Shown here: one piece after another, positions 1 to 7,773 of the stretch
How positions within the stretch are numbered: the first letter of the stretch is position 1
How the letters are laid out: each line of letters starts with the position of its first letter
Source of the DNA: JAKZVK01 sp965237575
GTDB taxonomy: Bacteria; Acidobacteriota; Terriglobia; Bryobacterales; UBA6623
Assembly (NCBI GenBank): GCA_965237575.1
Contig: CBDEGI010000004.1
Span: 868,001 to 932,000 of the forward strand
DNA: 64,000 nt
Reading direction: 5' to 3'
The notes under the pieces: generated by a model
Told to the model about the DNA's origin: nothing
Databases searched by the model: none
The model's input: only the letters and a program-made list of their open reading frames with translations
Made by a program: the position numbers and the translations under genes

Positions 1-1
1 C

Positions 2-118
2 CGGAGCGCGGCTTTCTCGATCCGCGCACGCAAAGTCGAAGCGCTGGCCGCCGACCCGGACATCGAGTACATCTCTCCCGATCGCACCGTGCGGGGCGCC
101 CTGGAACAGGGACCCTAA
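2..118 (+). CDS. C-terminal tail of a peptidase-inhibitor I9 / subtilase propeptide (partial)
   Basis: The reading frame enters from the left edge and stops at TAA 116-118. Its last residues contain VEALAADPDIEYISPDRTV, the usual final strand of the I9 propeptide of S8 (subtilisin-like) proteases, which chaperones folding and inhibits the enzyme until cleaved. In a full subtilase the catalytic domain would follow, but here the protein ends about eight residues later (RGALEQGP). It is therefore either a stand-alone I9 inhibitor or a subtilase cut off after its propeptide. The RAYT transposase lies 43 bp downstream on the other strand, which makes truncation by rearrangement plausible. The 5' part is outside the window, so the choice cannot be made here. 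Confidence 0.55.
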   Translation, partial: RSAAFSIRARKVEALAADPDIEYISPDRTVRGALEQGP

Positions 119-160
119 AGGGGACGGAGCCGACGGAGCCCTTTTTCGTCGAGTCTCGAC

Positions 161-862
161 TCATCCTGCGCTTGCACGATGAACCTTGCGACCTGACGGG
201 CGTCCTGGTCCTCGCAGCGCCAGGCAACGTCCGGTGCTCTGCTCCAGGGCGCCTACGAAACCCTCACTCCCCAACGGAACAACCCGCTGCGTCGCCTCCC
301 GGAGGCGGCGGGTCGACTCAGGGTCCGTAGGCCGCCTCAGGCATTCCGCCCAATCGCCACGCCTTCGCACCTCGTGCCAGAGTGAGAAATCGATCAGCCC
401 CAGCGGGTCCTTTTCCTCGACATGCGCCCGCGCACTCGACCACGGGTACACCTGCGCACTCCCGACCATCCCCGCGCGGACGGGATTCAAGTCCACATAG
501 GCCAGCGCGGTGACCAGGTGATCGCGGTCCAGGCCGCAGGAAAAGAACCGGTTCTGCCAAAGATGCCCGCTGCGCTGGTAACGCCGATTGAAGCTCTGCG
601 CATAGCGCGAATGCACCCGCCGCAACGTGTTCGCCAGCGAGTCCGACCGGCCCGGAACCGCCACCAGATGCACATGGTTCGTCATCAGGCAGTAGCCGAG
701 GATCTGCAGGCCACACTGACGGCTCTGCTCCGCCAGCAGTCCGACATAGCTGTGGCGGTCGGACTCCAGCAGGAAAACGTCCTGGCAGTTGTTGCCTCTC
801 TGGGTGATGTGATGCGGGGTGCCCACCGCCACCACCCGCGCCTGGCGGGAGCAGCGTTCCAT
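161..862 (-). CDS. REP-associated tyrosine transposase (RAYT, Y1/IS200-like)
   Basis: A 233-residue protein with the single-domain HUH fold of RAYT transposases, which cut and rejoin single-stranded DNA at REP hairpins. Visible landmarks are the N-terminal ITQRGNN segment, the HUH motif TNHVHLV (His63 and His65) and the catalytic tyrosine Tyr122 in YVDLNPVRAG, all in family order and spacing. The ATG at 862 was chosen over the longer open frame (to 1018) because family homology begins at MERCSRQARVV. No terminal inverted repeats flank it, as expected for a domesticated RAYT. Hairpin repeats that could be its substrates occur elsewhere in the window (14352, 14435, 53098; also 5131, 31080), but the pairing is inference. 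Confidence 0.85.
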   Translation of the reverse strand: MERCSRQARVVAVGTPHHITQRGNNCQDVFLLESDRHSYVGLLAEQSRQCGLQILGYCLMTNHVHLVAVPGRSDSLANTLRRVHSRYAQSFNRRYQRSGHLWQNRFFSCGLDRDHLVTALAYVDLNPVRAGMVGSAQVYPWSSARAHVEEKDPLGLIDFSLWHEVRRRGDWAECLRRPTDPESTRRLREATQRVVPLGSEGFVGALEQSTGRCLALRGPGRPSGRKVHRASAG

Positions 863-1541
863 AACGATTCCGCTGTGCAACTTCCCCACCGTCGGAAATC
901 CAGTCACGGAATCTTCATCCCACAGAATCAATAACTTACGGCGAAAACGACCGATTACCTCAGACCGGTGCGTTACCCTGAGACCGGAGAGGGGGAACGT
1001 GGACAACCCATGAATCACAACTTTTCCGAAAACCTAGCCAAACTATGCCGAACGGCCAGCCGGCCCGAACGGTGGGTCCGCTCCCAACCGTTTCGGCTCG
1101 GCTTCGGAAGGTCGAGCAGGTGCGGGCTCACGCCCGCGCCTCTGCTGTCGCGACCCGAGGGCGAGGAAACCTTGACCGCGATCCCACCAGCATGCGCCAC
1201 CAGCATTCGGGGACAAACCAGGAGGGCCACCCAAGCATATACGAACGATACGGCCCCCTATGGAGAGCAGTCAATAGCAGCCAAAGGCGGCCAAAAGAGG
1301 CCCAGAGCGACGAGAAGCGGCAGGCGTCGCGCCACCGGGGTTCGGTGGGGCGGTAGGACGCATCCGTGTTGCGCCAAGAGGAACCGCGGACTCCCGTCCG
1401 CGGCTCCGGTTCCTCCGGCGGCTCTTACCCCAGGAGAGAAATAGAGGCTTGGCAGGCGGTTGACTCACTCTTCGGATGGAATGAGCAGACGTGCACCCAG
1501 ACCTAGGCCCAGCTATACTTCGTACCGACGGAGGAAGAGTT
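863..1541. other. Intergenic region with one strong hairpin
   Basis: About 680 bp between the RAYT gene and the gamma-glutamyltransferase gene. Open frames here show no recognisable protein and are treated as chance. The main structure is a perfect 8-bp stem CCGCGGAC / GTCCGCGG (1384-1391 / 1396-1403) around a TCCC loop, extended by GGAA / TTCC arms (1380-1413). It may be another REP-like palindrome. Confidence 0.5.
1514..1519 (+). promoter_or_regulatory. Possible -10 element (TATACT) for the gamma-glutamyltransferase gene
   Basis: TATACT lies 22 bp before the ATG at 1542, with a good ribosome-binding site (GGAGGAAG, 1530-1537) between them. The expected -35 region is a poor match. It supports the ATG at 1542, because the earlier GTG at 1491 would lie upstream of transcription start. 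Confidence 0.35.
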
Positions 1542-3422
1542 ATGTCGACAATGAAGATGCGCTGGCAGGTCAGTGGAATCGTGCTCGCTGCAGTGATGTT
1601 GGCACCCGCCGAAAAGGCTGCCGCGCAAGGCCCGACGATGAAGCCGGTCATTCGCGGAACGGCGTACGCAGTATCCAGCCGCAAACCGCAGGCAAGCCAA
1701 GCTGCGGAACGGATCTTGCGGGCGGGTGGGAACGCCTTTGACGCTGCCGTAGCGGGCCAGGCGGTCCTTTGTGTGACGGACCCCGGCTCGAACGGCGTTG
1801 GCGGCGATGCGTTCATCCTGGTCTTCGATGCGAAGTCCCAGAAAGTCTACTCGGTCAATGCCGGGGGCTACTCGCCCAAGCTCGCCACGATTGACTGGTA
1901 CAAAAAGAACAACGAGGGGAAGATACCCAAGAGCGACAGCTTGCTCTCCGCGACGGTTCCGACCAGCGTTGACGCCTGGTACACGATGCTTCAACGTTGG
2001 GGCACGATGACCTTCGCGGAAGTCTTGCAGCCGGCGATTGAACTCGCCGAAGGTTTTCCGCTGAGCGAGAGACTGGCGGCCGCGATCGGGGGACGCAGGG
2101 AAGGCCGGCGGAACATCCTTGTTCAAGAGGACGGCATCGAGATCGAAACAGAGCGCGTCCGCGGCAATCGGAAACTTCGCAAATACCCGACGAGCGACCG
2201 GGTTTACTTTCCTGGGGGCAAGCCTCTACGGGCTGGAGAGGTCTTTGCCAATCCGGATCTGGCGCGCACCCTGAAGAAACTGGTCGCAGCCGAGAAAGAG
2301 CATGCCGGCAAGGGACGGCTGGCCGCGCTGAAAGCCGGGCGAGACCGCTTTTACAAGGGCGACATCGCCCGGACGATGGCCGAGTTTTCCGAGGCCAACG
2401 GAGGGCTATTCCGCTACGAAGACTTCGCCGACTATAGCGTCAAGGTCGAGGAGCCCGTTTCTATCAACTATCGCGGTTATGAGGTCTTCAAGAATCCCTC
2501 CGCCTGCCAAGGGCCTTCGGAGCTGTTTACGCTCAACATCTTGCGAGGCTTCGACTTGAAGGCCATGGGACACAATTCGGCGGACTATATCCATACCTTC
2601 GTCGAAGCGCTCAAACTGGCCTTTGCGGATCGTGAGATGTTCCTTGCCGACATGGACTTCGTCACGATTCCATTTCCAAGCCTGCTAGCGGAATCCTACG
2701 GGGCGCGACGACGATCGTTGATTGACGCCAAGAAAGCTTCCCGAGAGTTCCGGCCGGGGCGTGTCGACACGGACATCTCGGGCGCGTCGCAGCGGCCGCG
2801 GTTTCGCTTTCCCGTTTCCGGCGACGCCGACCATGAAGGGGACACCAGCTATGTGGCGGTGGTCGATAAAGACCGCAACGCCGTGTCGTGGACTCCCAGC
2901 CTGCACTCCGGGTTCGGGACCGGCGTCGTGATGGCCGACCTAGGGTTCGTCTTCAATTGCCGCGGGGACTACTTCTGGCTACAGGAGGGGCACCCGAACG
3001 CACTGCTGCCTCGCAAGCGACCGCGCAGTACGTTGACACCCACGCTGATTCTCAAGGACGGCAAACCGTTCATGGCCGTCGGTAGTCCGGGGGGCGACGA
3101 CCAATGCATGAGGATCATGCAGACCTTTCTGAATGTCGTCGAGTTTGACATGAACATTCAGGCCGCTATCGAGGCCCCTCGCACGACGACGCATAGTTTT
3201 CCGTCCTCGGTTTTCCCCCACGCGATGGACCCCGGGCACCTAGCGGTTGAAAGCCGTGTTGCGGCTGACGTTGTTGAGGAGTTGAGAAGGCGTGGCCACC
3301 GTGTTGACATCCGAGGAGCTTGGTCGATGAACGCAACTTCGGCGATCGTGGTCGACCCTGACACAGGAGTCCTGAGCGCCGGCGCCGACGTTCGGGGCGA
3401 TAACTACGCCCTCGCGTGGTGA
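1542..3422 (+). CDS. Gamma-glutamyltransferase / glutathione hydrolase family protein, secreted
   Basis: A 626-residue Ntn-hydrolase that cleaves gamma-glutamyl amides such as glutathione in the periplasm. It opens with a signal peptide (hydrophobic residues about 8-25, ending near AEKAAAQ) and has the family core: AVSSRKPQASQAAERIL, GGNAFDAAVA, DPGSNGVGGDAF, then the autoprocessing site. The nucleophile should be Thr435 in EGDTSYVAVVD, the equivalent of the TTH/TSH motif, followed downstream by the SPGGDDQ loop. The length suits an unprocessed precursor (large plus small subunit). The start is ATG 1542, with GGAGGAAG a few bases upstream. It stands alone, convergent with the DUF1501 gene. 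The substrate is not determinable; GGT-fold acylases share these motifs. Confidence 0.9.
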   Translation: MSTMKMRWQVSGIVLAAVMLAPAEKAAAQGPTMKPVIRGTAYAVSSRKPQASQAAERILRAGGNAFDAAVAGQAVLCVTDPGSNGVGGDAFILVFDAKSQKVYSVNAGGYSPKLATIDWYKKNNEGKIPKSDSLLSATVPTSVDAWYTMLQRWGTMTFAEVLQPAIELAEGFPLSERLAAAIGGRREGRRNILVQEDGIEIETERVRGNRKLRKYPTSDRVYFPGGKPLRAGEVFANPDLARTLKKLVAAEKEHAGKGRLAALKAGRDRFYKGDIARTMAEFSEANGGLFRYEDFADYSVKVEEPVSINYRGYEVFKNPSACQGPSELFTLNILRGFDLKAMGHNSADYIHTFVEALKLAFADREMFLADMDFVTIPFPSLLAESYGARRRSLIDAKKASREFRPGRVDTDISGASQRPRFRFPVSGDADHEGDTSYVAVVDKDRNAVSWTPSLHSGFGTGVVMADLGFVFNCRGDYFWLQEGHPNALLPRKRPRSTLTPTLILKDGKPFMAVGSPGGDDQCMRIMQTFLNVVEFDMNIQAAIEAPRTTTHSFPSSVFPHAMDPGHLAVESRVAADVVEELRRRGHRVDIRGAWSMNATSAIVVDPDTGVLSAGADVRGDNYALAW

Positions 3423-3465
3423 GCATGCACGCAAACGGAGCGCGATATCTAGAACCAATGCCGCC

Positions 3466-4893
3466 TTACGCCAACACTTCGTTGATCACGTTGCCGTGGA
3501 CGTCGGTGAGGCGCATGTCGCGGCCGTTGTGGTGGTAGGTGAGCTTCTCGTGGTCGAGGCCCATCAGATGCAGGATCGTGGCGTGGAAGTCGTAAACTGA
3601 CTTGCGGTTCTCGACCGCTTTGTAGCCGAAGTGGTCGGTGGCGCCGACGACCGTCCCGCCTTTGACGCCGCCGCCGGCCATCCACACGGTGAAGCCGTAG
3701 GGGTTGTGGTCGCGTCCGTCAAGACGCTGGCTGATCGGCATGCGGCCGAACTCGCCGTGCCAGACGATCAAGGTCTCGTCAAAGAGCCCGCGGCTCTTCA
3801 GATCCTTGATCAGGCCCGCGATCGGCAGATCACTCTCGCCGGCGTGCATGGTGTGGAACTTCTTGAGCGACCAGTGCTGGTCCCAGGTGGGCTCGTGGTT
3901 GCCCCCGCCGGAGTAGAGTTGTACCATGCGCACGCCGCGCTCCACCAGCCGGCGCGCCATCAACGCCTGACGCCCGAAGTACTGCGTCGCGGGACTGTCG
4001 AGGCCGTAGAGCTTGCGCGTCGCTTCGGTTTCGTTGGAGATGTCGATGGCTTCGGTGGCGTGCACCTGCATCCGGTAGGCCAACTCGTATGATTGGATGC
4101 GCGCTGACAACTCGGTGTCCTCGGGGTTCTGCGCGAGGTGCTCGCGGTTGAAGCTCTGCAACAGGTCGAGCCACTTGCGCTGCCGCTCGCGGCTCATCTC
4201 TTTCGGCGGACGCAGGTCGACGATCGGGTCGCCGGTCGAGCGGAACTGCGTCCCCTGAAAGGCCGCCGGCATGAAACCGTTGCCCCAATTCGGCGAGCCG
4301 TTGATAGGGCCGCCACGGTGGTCGGTGAAGACGACGAAGCCGGGCAGGCTGTCGTTCTCCGTGCCCAGGCCGTAGGTGAGCCAACTGCCGACGCTGGGGT
4401 GTCCGGCGAGCAGGGTGCCGGTGTTCATCTGGTAGAGTGCCGGGCCGTGATCGTTGCTGCTGGCGTACATCGACCGGATGACCGCTAGATCGTCGACGTG
4501 CTCGGCGACATTCGGGAACAGCTCTGAGACTTCCAGCCCGCTCTGCCCGTACTTCTTGAACTTCCACGGCGAGGGCATCAGCCCGCCCGGGTTGCCTTGC
4601 GAGACGACTACCTCGCCCACACCGGCCATGGCCTCGCCGACGTGCTTCGCCAGCGCGGGCTTCGGATCGAAGGTATCGATGTGGCTCGGGCCGCCGTAGC
4701 AGAAGATCGAGATGACGTGCTTGGCCTTGGGCTCGAAGTGCGGCCCCTTGGCCTCGAAGCCGCCGATCTTGGGCTTGGCCAGCAGGCCGTCACGAGCGAG
4801 CAGCCCCGCGAAACCGAGGTTCGCCAACCCGCCGCCGAGAACCTTGAGTAGATCTCTGCGCGTGTGAGCGATGGGAGCGATGGGAGCGGGCAT
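3466..4893 (-). CDS. DUF1501 family secreted protein (sulfatase-like fold)
   Basis: A 475-residue protein with an N-terminal twin-arginine signal (HTRRDLLKVLGGGLANLG), then the DUF1501 core: CYGGPSHIDTFDPKP near the start, SNDHGPALYQMNTG, GNHEPTWDQHW, HGEFGRMP, GRDHNPYGFTVWMAGGGV and a C-terminal HDLHATILHLLG-type block (here YDFHATILHLMGLDHEKL). DUF1501 proteins are alkaline-phosphatase/sulfatase-superfamily members common in Planctomycetes and Acidobacteria, and usually sit beside DUF1800 or DUF1553 genes; no such partner is seen here. Their biochemical role is not established. The start ATG 4893 places the RR motif at residue about 11; the longer frame to 5067 has no homology. A C-terminal fragment of a paralogue is at 55033. 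Confidence 0.9.
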   Translation of the reverse strand: MPAPIAPIAHTRRDLLKVLGGGLANLGFAGLLARDGLLAKPKIGGFEAKGPHFEPKAKHVISIFCYGGPSHIDTFDPKPALAKHVGEAMAGVGEVVVSQGNPGGLMPSPWKFKKYGQSGLEVSELFPNVAEHVDDLAVIRSMYASSNDHGPALYQMNTGTLLAGHPSVGSWLTYGLGTENDSLPGFVVFTDHRGGPINGSPNWGNGFMPAAFQGTQFRSTGDPIVDLRPPKEMSRERQRKWLDLLQSFNREHLAQNPEDTELSARIQSYELAYRMQVHATEAIDISNETEATRKLYGLDSPATQYFGRQALMARRLVERGVRMVQLYSGGGNHEPTWDQHWSLKKFHTMHAGESDLPIAGLIKDLKSRGLFDETLIVWHGEFGRMPISQRLDGRDHNPYGFTVWMAGGGVKGGTVVGATDHFGYKAVENRKSVYDFHATILHLMGLDHEKLTYHHNGRDMRLTDVHGNVINEVLA

Positions 4894-5331
4894 GGCCGAT
4901 TCCCAAGACAGTGAGGGGCTTCTCCTACGGTACACTACCGTGTTCGGTAACCGTCCGCGACACTTGGTGGCGGGTCGGTCCCAGAGGTTCGTCATCCTGG
5001 CGAGGCCGAATCGGCCCTCGCAGTGCGGCGGAAGCCGGCAAAGGTCACGACGCTGAAAGCGTGCCAAGCAGGCCGCAGCCCCTATACATTGAAACAGTCA
5101 GCCCTTTTTCGGGCTCAGAAGAGCAAGGCCGCGGATCTCAAAATCGAGATCCGCGCTACGCACCGAAGGCGGCTGCCCTGGCAGAAACGTCACAGGGCAG
5201 ACGAGGGCGCAAGGGGAAGCAGTATCCGGCCTACGTGGATCAAGAAGAATATGAGTAAGCTACAAGCAAGCTACTGAATTGTTGGCACTTGTGCGCTGCC
5301 GAGTTCGTTTTGGTTCCACGACGGTCCGAGG
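4894..5331. other. Intergenic region, about 440 bp
   Basis: No supported gene. Contains the hairpin repeat described at 5119-5160 and a small CCC-TTTTTC-GGG stem at 5102. It separates the convergent ends and starts of the DUF1501 gene and the sensor kinase gene. Confidence 0.5.
5119..5160 (+). repeat. REP-like hairpin, family B (copy 1)
   Basis: The palindrome GCGGATCTC-AAAATC-GAGATCCGC (5131-5154) is flanked by GAGCAAGGCC on the left and GCTACG on the right. A diverged copy with the same flanks lies in inverse orientation at 31072-31111, and a half copy (GCGGATCTCGGATC) adjoins the family A repeat at 53081-53094. Confidence 0.6.
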
Positions 5332-6843
5332 TTATGCCATCGCCTTTGGTGCGGTCTTGGCCTCAGAGATCTCGACCGAGGCGCCGTCGCCCTTAGCCTC
5401 GCCGCTGAGGGGGATCTCGACCTCGACCACTAGCCCGGGGTGGGCGTTGCGGGCTCGGATCGAGCCCTTGTGTAAGTCCACCGCACGGCGGGCGATCGAT
5501 AAGCCCAGGCCCGTGCCGCCGCTGCCGCGGTTGCGGTCGCTTTCGACCCGATAGAAGGGGTCGAAGATGCGCGAAAGGTCCTCTTCGGGCACGCCGGAAC
5601 CGTGGTCTCTGACCGAAACGAGAGCGCGGTCACCGTCGCTATCCAACTTGACGTCGACGATCGTGCCGTCGGCGGTGTGGCGGATGGCGTTCCTCACCAG
5701 GTTTTCGACAGCGCGGCGCAGCAGTTCGGGGTCGCCCTTCACCGTCGGAGTAGATGCGCTGCGGAAGGCCAGCTTGCAGTTGCGGGCCTGTGCCTCAACT
5801 CCGCAATCATCGGCGACCTCGCCAACCAGTTCATCGAGACGAACAATCTCGAGGCGAAGGCTCTCCTTGTCGCCCTCGGCGCGCGTGACTTGGAGCAGCT
5901 CTCCGATCAAGGTGTTGAGCCGCTCGGACTCGCGGCCGATCTGCTTCAAGGCCGCGGGCCGGTCGGCGTCCGACTCAGCCAAGGCCGCCGCCACGCCGAG
6001 ACGCGCCAGAGGCGAGCGCAGCTCATGGGAGACGTCTTGAAGCAACCGGCGTTCGGCCGACAACAGCACCTGGATACGTTCAGCCATGCGGTCGAAGGTG
6101 CGTCCGAGCTCGCCCAATTCGTCGCGGCGCTTGGCATGGGTCCGGGCCGAGAAGTCACCCTGGCCGAATCGTTCGACGGTCCGCCGCAGGTTCCGCAGAG
6201 GCGCGGTCAGATAGTAGGCGAGTGCCGAACAGAACAGGATGCTGACAGCCAACACCCACAGATGCTGCGCGTTGAAGAACCAGAAAGGCTCGTCGGGCTC
6301 GGCTGACCGAACGATATAGCGGTATTCCCCGTCCGCGACCACTCGAGTAAAAGACGGCCGACGGCTTCCGAATAAGAACCACCACATGCTCGGATCACTA
6401 TTTTTGACCGCCGAGAGGTCTTCGCCGGTGAGCAGATCGCGGCCCTGCGCATCCGTTAGGTGAATCTCCGTCCGCGGGAAGTCACCGGGGCGGCTACCTC
6501 GCGGCACACGCGCCCCTGGGGGACGCCTGATTGGTGGAGCGTCACGCGGTGGACGTACTCCCGGCGGACGGTCAGCGCGCGGGCGTGGGCCCGGTGGCCG
6601 ATCGCCGCGAAAGCGACCGCCGCGACGTCTGGTACGTTCAAGAAGACGAGCGAGTCCTTCCGTGCCGCCCGATTCGTAAGCAAAACGCGCACGCTGCAAC
6701 TGAAGCTCGGCGAATTGATTCCTCGGTGAGCGGCCCGGCTCCGCACGCTGGATCGTCATCGCCGTAATGACAAAGAAGCCCACAAACGTGACGGCGACGG
6801 TCGCCACAAACCAGAGCAGGATCTTGGTGAACAGCGATTTCAT
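5332..6843 (-). CDS. CpxA-like sensor histidine kinase
   Basis: A 503-residue inner-membrane kinase of the EnvZ/CpxA type. In order: TM1 (about residues 5-27), a periplasmic sensor region (about 30-190), TM2 (about 195-212), a HAMP domain, the H-box LLQDVSHELRSPLA with phospho-acceptor His273, then N box (ENLVRNAIRHT), G1 (DHGSGVP), F (FDPFYRV) and G2 (GGTGLGLSIA). The periplasmic part carries an unusual Arg/Pro-rich stretch (about 81-123, repeated RPPG). Its ATG overlaps the response-regulator stop as ATGA (6840-6843), so translation is coupled and start 6843 is secure. The periplasmic VSHELRSPL-type architecture, the Spy-like gene at 14991 and CpxR-box-like sites nearby suggest an envelope-stress role; the signal is unknown. 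Confidence 0.92.
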   Translation of the reverse strand: MKSLFTKILLWFVATVAVTFVGFFVITAMTIQRAEPGRSPRNQFAELQLQRARFAYESGGTEGLARLLERTRRRGGRFRGDRPPGPRPRADRPPGVRPPRDAPPIRRPPGARVPRGSRPGDFPRTEIHLTDAQGRDLLTGEDLSAVKNSDPSMWWFLFGSRRPSFTRVVADGEYRYIVRSAEPDEPFWFFNAQHLWVLAVSILFCSALAYYLTAPLRNLRRTVERFGQGDFSARTHAKRRDELGELGRTFDRMAERIQVLLSAERRLLQDVSHELRSPLARLGVAAALAESDADRPAALKQIGRESERLNTLIGELLQVTRAEGDKESLRLEIVRLDELVGEVADDCGVEAQARNCKLAFRSASTPTVKGDPELLRRAVENLVRNAIRHTADGTIVDVKLDSDGDRALVSVRDHGSGVPEEDLSRIFDPFYRVESDRNRGSGGTGLGLSIARRAVDLHKGSIRARNAHPGLVVEVEIPLSGEAKGDGASVEISEAKTAPKAMA

Positions 6844-7532
6844 GCGACGGGCGCTTCTTCCGCGGTGAGACAAAACTGATAACCGACGCCACGAATCGTC
6901 TTGATCAAAGTGCGTTCGGCCTCGAGCTTCTTGCGCAGGTGGCTGATGTGAACGTTGATCGAGCGGTCAAAAGCGGTGGCTTCGCGGTCGTAAAGTTTCT
7001 CGATAATGGCGTCGCGGGAGAGCACGCGTCCCGCCGCACGCATCAGCATTTCAAGAATGTCGAATTCGAGGGTAGTCAACTCCACCTGCCGCTCATCGAC
7101 ATAGACCTGGCGGGCTGCGTAGTCGAGGATCACGCCGTTGACTTCAAGACGCCGCGGAGCGGCTTCGGCCTGGGATTCGAGGCGGCGCAGAACGGCGCGG
7201 ATACGGGCGGCCAACTCGTGTGGGTTGAAGGGCTTCGGCAGGTAGTCGTCGGCACCGAGTTCGAGCCCCACGATGCGGTCGACGTCTTCGCCACGCGCCG
7301 TCAGCATCAGGATGGGCACGCGGCTCTCCTGGCGAACGCGCCGCAAGATCTCGAAACCGTCCATGCCGGGGAGCATGACGTCGAGGACGACCAGATCGGG
7401 GTCTTCGCTCAGGGCGCGCTGCATCCCGCGGGTGCCGTTATGCTCACAGTCGAGCTCGAAGCCCTCTTGTTTCAGGAACTTCCGCAGCAGGTCGCAGAGC
7501 TCGACATCGTCGTCGATTAGGAGGATCCGCAC
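6840..7532 (-). CDS. CpxR/OmpR-family response regulator
   Basis: A 230-residue regulator with a receiver domain (acidic triad near DDD 7-9, phospho-acceptor Asp51 in LVVLDVMLPG, switch Thr in LTARGE, Lys in LPKPFN) and a C-terminal OmpR winged helix (LTTLEFDILEML, INVHISHLRKKL, IKTIRGVGYQF). First gene of a two-gene operon with the kinase, overlapping by four bases. GTG 7532 gives the standard MRILLIDDD start; a TTG at 7559 is possible. The divergent region upstream has two GTAAA-N5-TAA-type boxes, suggesting autoregulation. It is the best candidate to bind the matched promoter elements at 7589 and 14853. Confidence 0.93.
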   Translation of the reverse strand: MRILLIDDDVELCDLLRKFLKQEGFELDCEHNGTRGMQRALSEDPDLVVLDVMLPGMDGFEILRRVRQESRVPILMLTARGEDVDRIVGLELGADDYLPKPFNPHELAARIRAVLRRLESQAEAAPRRLEVNGVILDYAARQVYVDERQVELTTLEFDILEMLMRAAGRVLSRDAIIEKLYDREATAFDRSINVHISHLRKKLEAERTLIKTIRGVGYQFCLTAEEAPVA

Positions 7533-7566
7533 TATCCCGAATGTAACATGGCCCAGCAAGAGTGCG

Positions 7567-7641
7567 GGTAAAGTTTGCTAAACAAAGCTTTACAAACCTT
7601 AACCTTTCAGGGAGGCTGGATTTATCTTTCGCGGGTATGCT
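7567..7641 (+). promoter_or_regulatory. Divergent control region with CpxR-box-like sites and promoter of the TonB-receptor cluster
   Basis: Reading rightwards, TTTACAAACCTTAAC (7589-7603) is, on the other strand, GTTAA-GGTTT-GTAAA, one base from the GTAAA-N5-GTAAA consensus of CpxR. A TATGCT -10 hexamer lies at 7636-7641, 47 bp after the box starts. The same box, spacing and hexamer occur before the Spy-like gene. A second, opposite box GTAAA-GTTTG-CTAAA (7567-7581) faces the response-regulator gene. No good -35 is present, as expected for an activator-dependent promoter. Confidence 0.6.
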
Positions 7642-7773
7642 GAGGATGACGCCGATTGCAGGGGCGGCGTGGAGACGAGGAACTCCCCCGAGCGGATGCA
7701 ACCGCTTTTTCATGTAAACCCGATAGGGCGGTTTTGGTTGCGGGTGGTTGGGCGATTAGTTGGAGGAATCGGA

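Noticed and set aside
7532..7581. Third copy of the Cpx-type promoter driving the response-regulator gene
   Set aside because: On the minus strand TTTAGCAAACTTTACC and TTACATTCGGG resemble the other sites, but the corresponding -10 (GATAGT) would overlap the GTG start; only the box itself is kept as a possible autoregulatory site.
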